Source of the DNA: an uncultured beta proteobacterium
GTDB lineage: Bacteria; Pseudomonadota; Gammaproteobacteria; Burkholderiales; Burkholderiaceae_C
Assembly: GCA_903845935.1 (NCBI GenBank)
Contig: CAIMZI010000008.1
Location: 1-64,000 of the forward strand
Direction: 5' to 3'
DNA: 64,000 nucleotides
The number at the start of each line of letters is the position of its first letter. Position 1 is the first letter of the stretch. The translations under genes were made by a program, and so were the position numbers. Under the pieces are notes generated by a model. The model saw only the letters and a program-made list of their open reading frames with translations. It was not told the origin of the DNA and made no database searches. Of the stretch, positions 46,564 through 55,908 are shown piece after piece.

Positions 46564-47208
46564 ATGGACCTACTTCCCCAAATCATCGATTTCATTTTGC
46601 ATGTGGACAAGCACCTGGAGCTGTTCATTCAAAGCTACGGCCTGTGGGTCTATGCGCTGCTGTTTCTGATTATTTTTGTCGAGACCGGCGTGGTGGTCAT
46701 GCCCTTTTTGCCGGGCGACTCGCTGCTGTTCGTGGTGGGCGCCATGTGCGGCAGTGGGCTGATGCATTACGGCACTTCCGTGGCCCTCCTGCTGGCGGCC
46801 GCCATTCTGGGCAACCAGAGCAACTACACGATTGGCAGCTTTTTGGGCCCCAAGGTGTTTGCCTGGAAAGACTCGCGCTGGTTCAATAAAAAGGCCTTTG
46901 ACCAGGCCCATGCGTTTTACGAAAAATACGGCGGCATCACCATTGTGGCGGCGCGCTTCATGCCCTTTTTGCGTACCTTTGCGCCCTTTGTGGCCGGTGT
47001 GGCGCAGATGACGCGTTCGCGTTTCATGCTGTTCGACGTGTTGGGTGGCACGCTGTGGGTGGTGGGCATCGTCAGCGTCGGCTACTTCTTTGGCAACATT
47101 TCCTGGGTCAAGCTGAACCTGGACAAAATCATCTGGGCCATGATCTTCATCCCGGGTCTGATCATTCTGGCGGGCGCCTGGAAGTCGCGAAACAAGGCGA
47201 CTGTGTGA
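46564..47208 (+). CDS. DedA family inner-membrane protein
   Basis: A 214-residue membrane protein of the DedA/SNARE-associated (VTT) family. The conserved FLPGDSLLFVVGAM, GPKVFAWKDSRWFNKKAF and ARFMPFLRTFAPFVAGVAQM with the functional arginines are present, with about five hydrophobic segments. Family members are implicated in lipid flipping and membrane homeostasis. The ATG at 46564 is preferred over an in-frame TTG nine bases upstream. The stop overlaps the next gene in GTGA. Confidence 0.92.
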   Translation: MDLLPQIIDFILHVDKHLELFIQSYGLWVYALLFLIIFVETGVVVMPFLPGDSLLFVVGAMCGSGLMHYGTSVALLLAAAILGNQSNYTIGSFLGPKVFAWKDSRWFNKKAFDQAHAFYEKYGGITIVAARFMPFLRTFAPFVAGVAQMTRSRFMLFDVLGGTLWVVGIVSVGYFFGNISWVKLNLDKIIWAMIFIPGLIILAGAWKSRNKATV

Positions 47209-48410
47209 GCATTTCCAGATCCTGGCTGTGGCGCATGGGCCTGTCCATGCCGCAGCACAAGCGCGTGTTTGCCTGCTTCTTTCTGTACTCGTTTTGCATG
47301 GGCGGTTTCTTTCCGCGCCTGGCCGAGATCCAGCGTGCCATGGGGGTGGGCGAGGGCGCGCTGGGCCTGGCCTTGATCGGCGTGGCCGCCGGCACGCTGA
47401 TCTCCTTGACCTTTGGCGCGCAGTTCATCGAGCGCATGGGCCACCGGCGCACGCTGCTGGGCCTTCTGCCGGCCCTGCCGCTGTTTTATGTGGCCGCCTC
47501 TCACGCGACTACACCGTTGCTGATGTTTTTATGCCTGTTTCCGGCCGGGATTCTGGTGGGTGCGGTGGAGGTGGTGGTGAATCTGGAGGCCGACCGCGTC
47601 GAGCACATGAGCGGTCGGCGCATCATGAACCGATCACACGCCTTCTGGAGCATCGGTTTTTTTAGCGCCTCGGCCATTGGCGCGCTGATGGCGTATTTGG
47701 GGGTCAGCCCGCAACTGCATCTGGCCGGCGTGGTGCTCGTGGTGTTCGCCATCACGGTGCTGTTGCTGGGCAAGTTTGAGGCCGCACCGCTGCGCGAGGC
47801 CGACCACCACCATGCCGATATCGAAGCCCCGCGCTTTGCCACACCCACTGCTGCCATTTTGGTGCTGGTGGTGGTAACTTTGCCGGCCATGGTGCTCGAA
47901 GGTGCCGGCTTTGACTGGTCCGCCATTTACATGCGCGATGTGTTTGGCAGCAGCGCTTTTTGGGGTGGCGTGGCGGTGGCCACGGGTGCTGCCGCGCAGG
48001 CCCTGACACGCTATTTTGCCGACGGCTTTGTCGAGCGCCATAGCCCGGTTTTTGTGGCGCGCGCGCTGCTCAGCGTGCTGGCCCTGGGCGATGTAATGGT
48101 GTTTGTCGCGCCCATGCCCTGGGCCTCGCTGCTGGGCTTTGCCCTGATGGGCGTGGGCAGCAGCGCCATTTTTCCGCTGGCCATGTCGGCGGCGGCTCAG
48201 CGCACCGATCGGCCATCCACGGTCAACGTGGCGTCGCTGGCGCAAACCGCCTTCGTCTCCTTTTTGCTGGCGCCACCGCTCTTGGGTTTTGTGGCGCAAA
48301 GCCTGGGCATCCGCTGGTCCTTTGGCATCGCGCTGCCGCTGGTGCTTGCCAGTCTGTGGTTGGCAGGGGTGTTGGGGGCGTCAACCGTGCGAAGCCGGGC
48401 CTTGCCTTAG
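47205..48410 (+). CDS. MFS transporter
   Basis: A 401-residue, 12-helix major facilitator. The loop motif GHRRTLLGLLPALPLF and the N-terminal FLYSFCMGGFFPRLAEIQRA are visible, recalling the YbjJ/FucP-like group of MFS proteins. The substrate is unknown. It starts with GTG at 47205 inside the dedA stop (GTGA), so the two are translationally coupled. Its stop overlaps the convergent amidase stop. Confidence 0.87.
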   Translation: MSISRSWLWRMGLSMPQHKRVFACFFLYSFCMGGFFPRLAEIQRAMGVGEGALGLALIGVAAGTLISLTFGAQFIERMGHRRTLLGLLPALPLFYVAASHATTPLLMFLCLFPAGILVGAVEVVVNLEADRVEHMSGRRIMNRSHAFWSIGFFSASAIGALMAYLGVSPQLHLAGVVLVVFAITVLLLGKFEAAPLREADHHHADIEAPRFATPTAAILVLVVVTLPAMVLEGAGFDWSAIYMRDVFGSSAFWGGVAVATGAAAQALTRYFADGFVERHSPVFVARALLSVLALGDVMVFVAPMPWASLLGFALMGVGSSAIFPLAMSAAAQRTDRPSTVNVASLAQTAFVSFLLAPPLLGFVAQSLGIRWSFGIALPLVLASLWLAGVLGASTVRSRALP

Positions 48411-49810
48411 CTGCTGATCCGCACCCGCGCCAGGGGCGGGTTCTTGGCAAAATAGCCCTCGATGCCGCGCATCAGCGCATCGGCTAGCTTGTTGAGAAAG
48501 TCGTCGTTGTTGAGCTTGGCCTCTTCTGTGGGGTTGCTGATAAACGCCGCTTCCACCAGCACGCTGGGAATATCGGGCGCCTTGAGCACGGCAAACGAGG
48601 CCTGCTCCACCAGTCCCTTGTGCAACTTGCCCACGCGCCTGATTTCGCCCAACAGTCCGCGTCCCAGCGTGAGGCTGTCGTTGATTTGTGCGGTGGTGCT
48701 CATGTCCAGCAGGGCGCGCTGTACCGTGGCGTCCTTGGCCCTCACATTCAGTCCACCAATCAAATCGGCCTTGTTCTCCCTGGCCGCCATCCAGCGCGCA
48801 GCGCTGCTGCTCGCACCACCCTGGCTGAGCGCAAACACGCTGGCGCCCTGCGGGTCGGGGGTGAAGAAGGCATCGGCATGCAGACTGACAAACAGGTCGG
48901 CCTGGACCCTGCGTGCCTTTTGCACGCGCACCCCCAGGGGTACAAAGAAGTCGGCGTCGCGCGTCAGGTAGGCGCGCATGGTGTTGCCCTTGATGGCGCT
49001 GGCGTTGATGCGCTCGCGCAGCATATGCGCCAGGCGCAACACCACGTCTTTTTCGCGTGTGCCCCCTGGGCCAATGGCGCCCGGGTCTTCGCCGCCATGG
49101 CCGGGGTCCAGCGCGATGATGATCAGGCGGTCGGTGAGCCCGCCGCTGGCCGCCGAGGCACGCGGGTCTTCGCTGCCGGGCAGCGGCCAGGGCGTCATGG
49201 AGGGCGCTGGGTACCGGGGTGTCATTTCGGGCGCAACCGGGTTGGCAGCGGCTGCAGGTTTTGGTTTGGCGGGCTTCTGGCTTTGGCGTGCCATCCAGTC
49301 GCCCAATGGGTCGCTGGGCTCGCTGGCGCTGGCTTGCGGGAGCGCTGGTGCCTGGCGCATTTTCTCGCCAATCAAGGCCTCCAGTGGGTCGACCTCTTGC
49401 TCGGGGTACAGGTCAAATACCAGACGGTGCTGGTAGGCCCCCACCGGCTGAAGTGTGAATACCTGCGGTCGGATCGCTTGCTTCAGGTCCACCACCAGGC
49501 GCACCACGTTCGCGCTGAACTGGCCGACGCGGATGCCGGCGATATGGGGGTCGTCCGATTTGACCTTGGCCACCAGTTCCTTGAGCGTGGGGCTGAGCAC
49601 CAGGCCTTCAATGTCCACCGCCAGGCGCGGCGGGTTGCCGACCAGGCTTTGCTGCGCCGTCAGCGCTTCGTCCGATTCAATGGTGACCCGCGAGTAGTCG
49701 GGCGCGGGCCAGATGCGCACACTGACGATGGAGGCGCCGCGCACTATCTGCGGCAAGGCCAGCGTCAGCACCACGCTGCCACAGCGGATCAACAGGCTGC
49801 GGCGTTTCAT
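48407..49810 (-). CDS. amiC: N-acetylmuramoyl-L-alanine amidase with AMIN domain (AmiC-like)
   Basis: Cleaves the amide bond between MurNAc and the stem peptide, usually during septal splitting. The 467 residues comprise an export signal with paired basic residues (MKRRSLLIRCGSVVLTLALP), an AMIN domain for septal targeting (about 27-135), a Pro/Ala/Ser-rich linker and an Amidase_3 domain (about 230-460) with ALDPGHGGEDPGAIG, REKDVVL, VSLHADAFF and the catalytic-Glu block VLVEAAFISNPTEE. It is downstream of tsaE by a four-base overlap, the usual tsaE-amiC pairing. Confidence 0.95.
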   Translation of the reverse strand: MKRRSLLIRCGSVVLTLALPQIVRGASIVSVRIWPAPDYSRVTIESDEALTAQQSLVGNPPRLAVDIEGLVLSPTLKELVAKVKSDDPHIAGIRVGQFSANVVRLVVDLKQAIRPQVFTLQPVGAYQHRLVFDLYPEQEVDPLEALIGEKMRQAPALPQASASEPSDPLGDWMARQSQKPAKPKPAAAANPVAPEMTPRYPAPSMTPWPLPGSEDPRASAASGGLTDRLIIIALDPGHGGEDPGAIGPGGTREKDVVLRLAHMLRERINASAIKGNTMRAYLTRDADFFVPLGVRVQKARRVQADLFVSLHADAFFTPDPQGASVFALSQGGASSSAARWMAARENKADLIGGLNVRAKDATVQRALLDMSTTAQINDSLTLGRGLLGEIRRVGKLHKGLVEQASFAVLKAPDIPSVLVEAAFISNPTEEAKLNNDDFLNKLADALMRGIEGYFAKNPPLARVRISS

Positions 49811-50403
49811 GGGATCTGCCCCGCCTGGGTCACCGCGGTCAAGGCCTGCAGCAGCGCCGCGCCGCGAGGCGTGTACGCGCTAAGGGTCACGCGGCGGGCG
49901 ACTTCGCTCACGGTCTCCAGCGCGATATCCAGGTCGGCCTGCGGCAACAGGTCATCGGCCTTTTGCGGCCATTCCACCAGCTTCAGGCCGGGGCTGGCAA
50001 AGATGTCCCTGAAACCGGCGTCCTCCCACTCCTGCGGGTCGTTGAAGCGGTAGAAGTCGAAATGCCAGATGGGATAGGCGGCCGTCTCATAAGCCTCGAC
50101 AATGGTGTAGGTGGGGCTTTTGATGCGCCCACTGATGCCTAAGGCCTGCAGCAGGTGGCGCGTCAGCGTGGTCTTTCCGGCACCCAGATCGCCATGCAGG
50201 GTGATAAAGGCGTAGTCCAGACCCGCGTGTGCGGCCAGTTGCGCGGCAAAGGCCTGCGTGGCAGCTTCGTCGGGCCACAGCAGTTGCAACACTGGCAACC
50301 CGGGCAACACCGGCGGGGCGGTCGGCGCGCTTGGCTCTCCGGTTTCTACAATAGGCAGTTGATGATCCAAAGCATTCCAATCGATAACGCACTGCTGGCA
50401 CAA
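49807..50403 (-). CDS. tsaE: tRNA t6A biosynthesis ATPase TsaE
   Basis: Small P-loop ATPase that regenerates the TsaBD complex in t6A synthesis. GDLGAGKTTLTRHLLQALG (Walker A), SPTYTIVEAYE, HFDFYRF and WPQKADDLLP are typical. The end is certain; the start is not. There is no ATG: the longest reading begins with TTG at 50403 and overlaps the divergent queG start, while TTG at 50370 or GTG at 50310 would give a length closer to the family (about 150-170). The adjacent amiC gene overlaps its stop. Confidence 0.88.
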   Translation of the reverse strand: MCQQCVIDWNALDHQLPIVETGEPSAPTAPPVLPGLPVLQLLWPDEAATQAFAAQLAAHAGLDYAFITLHGDLGAGKTTLTRHLLQALGISGRIKSPTYTIVEAYETAAYPIWHFDFYRFNDPQEWEDAGFRDIFASPGLKLVEWPQKADDLLPQADLDIALETVSEVARRVTLSAYTPRGAALLQALTAVTQAGQIP

Positions 50404-51474
50404 CTACGTGCCAACGCGCTAAAGCTTGGATTCTCCCAAATTGGCGTGACCGGTGTGGATTTGTCTTCCGCCGAGCCCGGATTGCTGGCCTGGCTGGAGC
50501 AGGGCTTCCATGGCGACATGCATTACATGGCCAAGCACGGCCTCAAACGCGCCCGTCCGGCGGAGCTGGTGCCGGGCACCGTGAGCGTGATCACGGCGCG
50601 CATGGACTATTTGCCGATCGACACGCCAGCCGATTGGCAGACTCAGGAACTGCGGCGCCTGCAGCGTCCGGGCGAGGGCATTGTGTCGCTTTACGCCAGG
50701 GGGCGCGACTACCACAAGGTGCTGCGCAGCCGGCTGCAAAAATTGGCCGACGCGATTGCTGCCCAGGTCGGTCCGCTGGGCCACCGCGTCTTCACCGATT
50801 CGGCCCCGGTGCTGGAGGCCGAACTGGCGGCGCGCAGCGGCCAGGGCTGGAGAGGCAAGCACACCCTGGTGCTGAACCGGGAGGCCGGTTCCATGTTTTT
50901 CCTGGGCGAGATTTATGTGGATCTGGCCTTGCCGTCCACACCGGCGGTGTCGGGCCATTGCGGTAGCTGCAGCGCCTGTATAGCGGTCTGTCCCACGCGC
51001 GCCATCCTCGGCCCCCAGCGGCTGGATGCGCGGCGCTGCATCTCCTATTTGACGATTGAACATGAAGGCCACATTCCGCTGGAGTTGCGCGCGCTGATTG
51101 GCAACCGCATCTATGGCTGCGACGATTGCCAACTGGTCTGCCCCTGGAACAAATATGCCACGCGCAGCCCGCTGCCGGACTTTGATGCGCGCGCCGGTCT
51201 GGTCGGGCAGGATCTGTGCGCCCTGCTGGACTGGAGCGAAGACCAATTTTTGCAACGCACCGAGGGCGGCCCTATCCGCCGAATAGGCCATGCGCGCTGG
51301 TTGCGCAATGTGGCGTTGGCCCTGGGCAACGCCCTGCGCGTGACGCTGGATGCGGATCGCGCCCGAGGGATACGCGCCGCTTTGCAGCGCCGCCTAACGC
51401 ATGACAGCGCGGTGGTGCGCGAGCAGGTGCTGTGGGCGCTGGAACAAGGCCGCCAAGGATTGACGGATGTCTGA
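50362..51474 (+). CDS. queG: Epoxyqueuosine reductase QueG
   Basis: Last step of queuosine synthesis: cobalamin- and Fe-S-dependent reduction of epoxyqueuosine in tRNA. The 370-residue protein has two ferredoxin-type sets, CGSCSACIAVCP and CDDCQLVCPWNKYA, and the N-terminal DUF1730 part (HYMAKHGLKRARPAELVPG, YARGRDYHKVLRSRL). The ATG at 50362 gives MIQSIPIDNALLAQLRANAL. It is divergent from tsaE, and the reverse-strand tsaE start may overlap it. Confidence 0.96.
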   Translation: MIQSIPIDNALLAQLRANALKLGFSQIGVTGVDLSSAEPGLLAWLEQGFHGDMHYMAKHGLKRARPAELVPGTVSVITARMDYLPIDTPADWQTQELRRLQRPGEGIVSLYARGRDYHKVLRSRLQKLADAIAAQVGPLGHRVFTDSAPVLEAELAARSGQGWRGKHTLVLNREAGSMFFLGEIYVDLALPSTPAVSGHCGSCSACIAVCPTRAILGPQRLDARRCISYLTIEHEGHIPLELRALIGNRIYGCDDCQLVCPWNKYATRSPLPDFDARAGLVGQDLCALLDWSEDQFLQRTEGGPIRRIGHARWLRNVALALGNALRVTLDADRARGIRAALQRRLTHDSAVVREQVLWALEQGRQGLTDV

Positions 51475-52180
51475 AGAGCAACTGCCAGTGAATGATTTGA
51501 AAAAAGATTCTCTGAACTTCTTTACCCGCATCGTTGAGGCACGCCACTCGGTGCGCGCCTTTTTGTCCGAGCCCGTGTCTGACAGCGTGCTGCACCAGGT
51601 TCTGCAAAGCGCACGCCAGGCGCCCAGCGGTGCCAATCTGCAGCCCGGCGCGTTTGTGCAGGTGCGCGGCCAAACCAGGGAGCGGCTGAGCGGCGAACTG
51701 GTGGCCGCATTTCGCGCCGGCACACAGGAGGTGGAGGATTACGCCTACTTCCCCCAACCCATGCCGTCGCTGCTGCGCCGCCGCCAGGTGGCCGCCGCCC
51801 GCGCACTCTACGGTTCCCTGGGCCTGGAGCGCGAAGACCGCGGCGGGCGCGACCAGCAGTTTGAACGCAACTTTCGTTTTTTCGACGCGCCTGTGGCCCT
51901 GCTGGTGACCATAGACCGCGAATTTGGCAGCGGCGGCTATATGGACCTGGGCATGGCCATTTATGGGCTGATGCTGGCTGCGCAAGCACAGGGTCTGGCC
52001 ACCTGTGCCATCGGTGCCATGGCGTCCTACCCCGGGCTGATACGGCGCAGCCTGGCTCTGGACGACAAGTCCAACATCGTTTGTGGCCTGGCACTTGGTT
52101 ATGCCGATGAGGCAGCACCGGTGAACCGCACGCGGACCGTGCGCAGTGAACTGACGGAATACTTTCGTGTGATTGGATAA
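51467..52180 (+). CDS. Nitroreductase-family flavoprotein
   Basis: A 237-residue FMN-dependent oxidoreductase of the nitroreductase superfamily. RHSVRAFLSEPVSDSVLHQV, ARQAPSGANLQPGAFVQV, and GMAIYGLMLAAQAQGLATCA are family blocks. Physiological substrates could be nitroaromatics, quinones or enones. The ATG at 51467 overlaps the queG stop by eight bases; the two are probably transcribed together. Confidence 0.9.
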   Translation: MSEEQLPVNDLKKDSLNFFTRIVEARHSVRAFLSEPVSDSVLHQVLQSARQAPSGANLQPGAFVQVRGQTRERLSGELVAAFRAGTQEVEDYAYFPQPMPSLLRRRQVAAARALYGSLGLEREDRGGRDQQFERNFRFFDAPVALLVTIDREFGSGGYMDLGMAIYGLMLAAQAQGLATCAIGAMASYPGLIRRSLALDDKSNIVCGLALGYADEAAPVNRTRTVRSELTEYFRVIG

Positions 52181-52308
52181 GCCCCGTCGTTGTCCGGGCT
52201 CTGAAGTCGAGCGTTGGCTTGGCGGTGCGGGAAAACCAGCGCATTTCCTGGCTTTGCAAAAACCGTAATCCGCCCACAATAAGCTAGTATTTGGCTACCC
52301 GTAGGGAA

Positions 52309-52767
52309 ATGAATTTCACAACTGCAACCATAGTCTGGCTGGCAAGCACCCTGTGCGCGGGTCCGGCCATGGCCGAAAGCCTTTGCAGCTGGGAAGGCGC
52401 CGCCCATCGTTATGGCGTCAACCCGCAAGTGTTGTATGCCATTGCGGCGCAGGAATCTAGTCTGAATCCCAACGCGGTGCATGTCAACGAGGACGGCAGC
52501 CAGGACTTGGGACTGACCCAAATCAACAGCAAGTGGCTGCCGCAGCTTAGCAAGCTGGGCGTGACATCGGCGAACCTGATGAACCCCTGCATCAATATGC
52601 ATGTAGGCGCCTACCTGCTGTCGCTCAAGATGATTCGCCATGGCAACACCTGGCAGGCGATTGGTGCCTACCACTCCAACACGCCCTGGCGGCGAGATCG
52701 TTACGCCCAGACCATTTTTGAACGCGTGCAAAACCACAACCCGGCACCTGTTCCCAATGGGGGATGA
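52309..52767 (+). CDS. Small lytic transglycosylase (Slt/IpgF/VirB1-type)
   Basis: A 152-residue exported protein. After a signal peptide (about residues 1-22, ending AMA before ESLCSWEG) it carries one SLT domain: AIAAQESSLNPNAVH with the catalytic Glu, DLGLTQINSKWLP and GAYLLSLKMIRHGN, and AIGAYHSN. Such small enzymes open peptidoglycan locally for secretion machines or appendages. Cysteines at about residues 26 and 97 could pair. The ATG at 52309 follows GTAGGGAA; a TTG at 52291 is less likely. The 128 bases before it hold no gene. Confidence 0.88.
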   Translation: MNFTTATIVWLASTLCAGPAMAESLCSWEGAAHRYGVNPQVLYAIAAQESSLNPNAVHVNEDGSQDLGLTQINSKWLPQLSKLGVTSANLMNPCINMHVGAYLLSLKMIRHGNTWQAIGAYHSNTPWRRDRYAQTIFERVQNHNPAPVPNGG

Positions 52768-52792
52768 GTGGGGTCGACGCGATCCCACAGCA

Positions 52793-55700
52793 TCAAGCGG
52801 GCATGAGGCGCAGTGCTTCTTCGAAATCAAAGCCTTGAATGGCTTGTTCCAGTTCCTGGGCCTGGCGCAGAACAGCGTGCAGTTCGCGCGCATGGCTGTC
52901 CCACAGCGCTTGCGCTTCGGAGTCGTCCTGCTGTAGCAACTGGCGTAACGTCTGAATCACGGCCTGCACCTCGAGTTGCTGCGCCTGTGTCAAGGCCTCT
53001 TGGGTCACCGGCGCCGGATCGGCAAGTAATCCCGGCGTGGCGCGCAAATGGGCGACCAGTGCCTTCAATTGGGCACTGGCAGGTTCCAGCAAGCGTGTGA
53101 TGCTGGCAATGTCCTGCCCCTCCTGCACCGCCTGTTCGATTTGCGCCAGCATCAGGTGTAGTGGCTGCGCGCCCAAGCTTGCGGACAGGCCTTTGAGGGT
53201 GTGGGCCAAGCGTTCGGCGCTGGCAGTATCTGCATCGACCAGGGCCTGACGGATCGCATCAATGCAGTGCTCTTGGGATTTCACAAACTTGTCCAGCATC
53301 GCCACATACAGTGCGGTATTGTGGTTGGACAGGCTCAGGCCCCGGTTGGCATCCAGACCGGCAATGCCGCGCAAGGCGGCTAGCACCGGCTCCAATGGCT
53401 CCGACGGGGCGTGCACGGGCAAGGAACTGCGGGGCACCAAGCCCAGCCCGGCACGGGGCTTGATCCAGGCCAGCAGGCTGCGCCAGAGCTCATCCGGGTT
53501 GATGGGTTTGCTGACAAAGCCGTTCATGCCGGCCGCCATGCAGCGTTCCTTGTCCGCCTGCATAGCATTGGCCGTCATGGCCACGATGGGCAGCGTGTCG
53601 GCACCATAGGTCTCACGAATCAATCGCGAGGCGGTCACTCCGTCCATCACCGGCATTTGCAGGTCCATCAGCACGACGTCGTAGGGCTGTGCATCGGCAT
53701 GGCGAGCATGCACCTGGTGCACGCCCATTTGTCCGTTTTCTGCCACGTCAACATGAAAGCCAACGCCTTGCAGCAGTTCACAGGCCACCATTTGGTTGAT
53801 CTCGTTGTCTTCCACCAGCAGGATGCGCGCCCCCGCCAGCGGTGCCAATGCGGCCTCTGCTGAACTAAAGCCCTGGGCATGTCGCATGTCCTGCACCTCG
53901 CGCGGTGCATGGCCCGCTAGCTGCATCATGGTGTTGACCAGCAGTGAGCCACTGATCAAATCCACGCTGGGCCTGCTGATGAATTTTTCTGCCGACGCCA
54001 CCTTTAAGCGGGCGGTAAACCAGAAGGTGGAGCCATTGCCGAATTCGCTCTGTACGCCGACTTCGCCGCCCATGCTATGGGCCAGGCTCTTGCTGATGGC
54101 AAGGCCCAGGCCGGTGCCGCCATAGTGGCGCGTGATGGAACTGTCAGCCTGCACAAAACTCTTGAAGAGTCGCCCCATTTGTTCCTGCGTCAAACCAATG
54201 CCGGTATCACGGAGGGAAAAGTGCAGCAGTACTTCGGATGCTGTTGTCTCTTGCACTCGGATGTTGATGAGCAACTCGCCGTGGTCGGTGAACTTGACGG
54301 CGTTGTTGGCGTAGTTGATTAGGATCTGGCCTATGCGCAGCGGGTCCCCAATCAGGTGTCTGGGGACTGCGCTGTCTATGCTGCACAGCAATTCCAGATT
54401 TTTGGACTCGGCCTTTTCGCTCACCAGATTGATGACGTTGTCTATCACCGTCTCCAGTTCAAACGGTACCGACTCAATTTCCAGCTTGCCGGACTCGATC
54501 TTGGAGTAGTCCAGGATGTCGTTGATGATGCGCAGCAGGTGCTCGCCGCTCTGCTGGATTTTGCTCAAATAGTCTCGGATGCGCGCAGGCATCTCGTTCT
54601 TGAGCGCAAGACCGGATAGGCCGATGATGGCATTCATGGGGGTTCGGATTTCGTGGCTCATATTGGCCAGAAAATCACTCTTGATACGAGTTGCTTCCTC
54701 GGCTTGCGTCTTGGAATTTTCCAGCGCCAATTGGGCTTGCTTCTGTGTGCTGATATCAATCAACCAGCCACAAACTAGCTGATTCTGATCGTGTATCACG
54801 TGGGACAGGTATAGCAAGCCCCAAAATTTATCTCCATTGACACGGCGAAGCTCTACTTCTTCATTGATGACTACACCGTCATGCTCCAATTTTTGCATCA
54901 GATGGTTTCGCATTCCCGGTTGAACATATACGCCAAGGCTGTTGCTCCCATTGCTACTGTTTGGATCCATTCCAAAATAGCTCATGAAAGTGTAGTTGCG
55001 CATGCGGTACTGGCCCGACTCTCTTTCAGTTAAGCAAAATCCCACGGGGCTGGTTTGCAGAATGGCTGACATCAATGTGTCTCGCTCCCGCAGCACCAAG
55101 GAAAAGCTCTCTGCCTTGTCTTTTGACTCTTTCAGAGCATCTTGCGCAGATTTACGTTCTGTAATATCAATAGTCCATCCGCACAGCAATGTGCTGTCAC
55201 CCTGTGTCACGTAGGAAAGGCTAATCAGGCCCCAGAAGTGACTGTCGTCCGTACGAACGAATTCCACCTCTTCGTTCTTCACCACTTTATCTCGAGCCAA
55301 TACCGCAAGCAAGGCGTCACGACGGCTGGGTTGCGCATAAACGCCAAGGCTTTGTGTGACTGCCTTGCCATCAGGGTCGATTCGAAAGTAATTAAAGAAA
55401 ACCTGATTGCGCATTTCGTAATGGCCCTGCATGGTGCTGAGGGTAAAACTGATTGGCGCAGTGTTCAAAATATCGGTGAGCAACTGGTTGCGCAGTGCAT
55501 GTTGGCGCAGCGTCTCCATAAGCTGCGTCTGGGCGCGGCCTATGGCGGCCAACAAGCTGTCATTGTCAGAGGAAGGAACACCAATGGGCTGAGAGAAATC
55601 CAGCCCTTGAAGGCGGTGCAGGTGTGATTTGAGATCACTTACCGATCCTCCTAGTCTGCTAGTCAGATCGCCTTCGGCCAGGCCTTCGCGGAACCCCGCC

Positions 55701-55876
55701 CGGATACCCCAATCCGCTAGGAGAAGCACAATGACAGGAGCAGAACAAAGAAAAACAGGAGCCCATGTCCCACTGTCTACCGATGTAAAAATGGCGAGAC
55801 AGACCAAGCAAGTGGCAGCGATCCCGCCCCCAACAATCAGGCGGATCCGCACATTCGGAAACAGTCTGGTGCTCAC
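52793..55876 (-). CDS. Hybrid sensor histidine kinase with tandem PAS domains, receiver and HPt
   Basis: A 1027-residue membrane kinase. Two N-terminal hydrophobic segments (about 10-55) precede two related PAS domains (about 115-240 and 255-385). A HisKA domain with FLANMSHEIRTPMNAIIGLS and an HATPase with DILDYSKIESGKL and GGTGLGLAISKSL follow. Next come one receiver domain (ILLVEDNEINQMVACELL, VLMDLQMPVMDG) and an HPt domain (AHTLKGLSASLG). The start is GTG at 55876 with GGGAG upstream. It lies 32 bases behind an MHS-type symporter gene and a chemotaxis receptor gene on the same strand. Target regulator unknown. Confidence 0.94.
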   Translation of the reverse strand: MSTRLFPNVRIRLIVGGGIAATCLVCLAIFTSVDSGTWAPVFLCSAPVIVLLLADWGIRAGFREGLAEGDLTSRLGGSVSDLKSHLHRLQGLDFSQPIGVPSSDNDSLLAAIGRAQTQLMETLRQHALRNQLLTDILNTAPISFTLSTMQGHYEMRNQVFFNYFRIDPDGKAVTQSLGVYAQPSRRDALLAVLARDKVVKNEEVEFVRTDDSHFWGLISLSYVTQGDSTLLCGWTIDITERKSAQDALKESKDKAESFSLVLRERDTLMSAILQTSPVGFCLTERESGQYRMRNYTFMSYFGMDPNSSNGSNSLGVYVQPGMRNHLMQKLEHDGVVINEEVELRRVNGDKFWGLLYLSHVIHDQNQLVCGWLIDISTQKQAQLALENSKTQAEEATRIKSDFLANMSHEIRTPMNAIIGLSGLALKNEMPARIRDYLSKIQQSGEHLLRIINDILDYSKIESGKLEIESVPFELETVIDNVINLVSEKAESKNLELLCSIDSAVPRHLIGDPLRIGQILINYANNAVKFTDHGELLINIRVQETTASEVLLHFSLRDTGIGLTQEQMGRLFKSFVQADSSITRHYGGTGLGLAISKSLAHSMGGEVGVQSEFGNGSTFWFTARLKVASAEKFISRPSVDLISGSLLVNTMMQLAGHAPREVQDMRHAQGFSSAEAALAPLAGARILLVEDNEINQMVACELLQGVGFHVDVAENGQMGVHQVHARHADAQPYDVVLMDLQMPVMDGVTASRLIRETYGADTLPIVAMTANAMQADKERCMAAGMNGFVSKPINPDELWRSLLAWIKPRAGLGLVPRSSLPVHAPSEPLEPVLAALRGIAGLDANRGLSLSNHNTALYVAMLDKFVKSQEHCIDAIRQALVDADTASAERLAHTLKGLSASLGAQPLHLMLAQIEQAVQEGQDIASITRLLEPASAQLKALVAHLRATPGLLADPAPVTQEALTQAQQLEVQAVIQTLRQLLQQDDSEAQALWDSHARELHAVLRQAQELEQAIQGFDFEEALRLMPA

Positions 55877-55908
55877 TTTTTTAAATTCTCCCCAACCCCT
55901 ATACGGTG

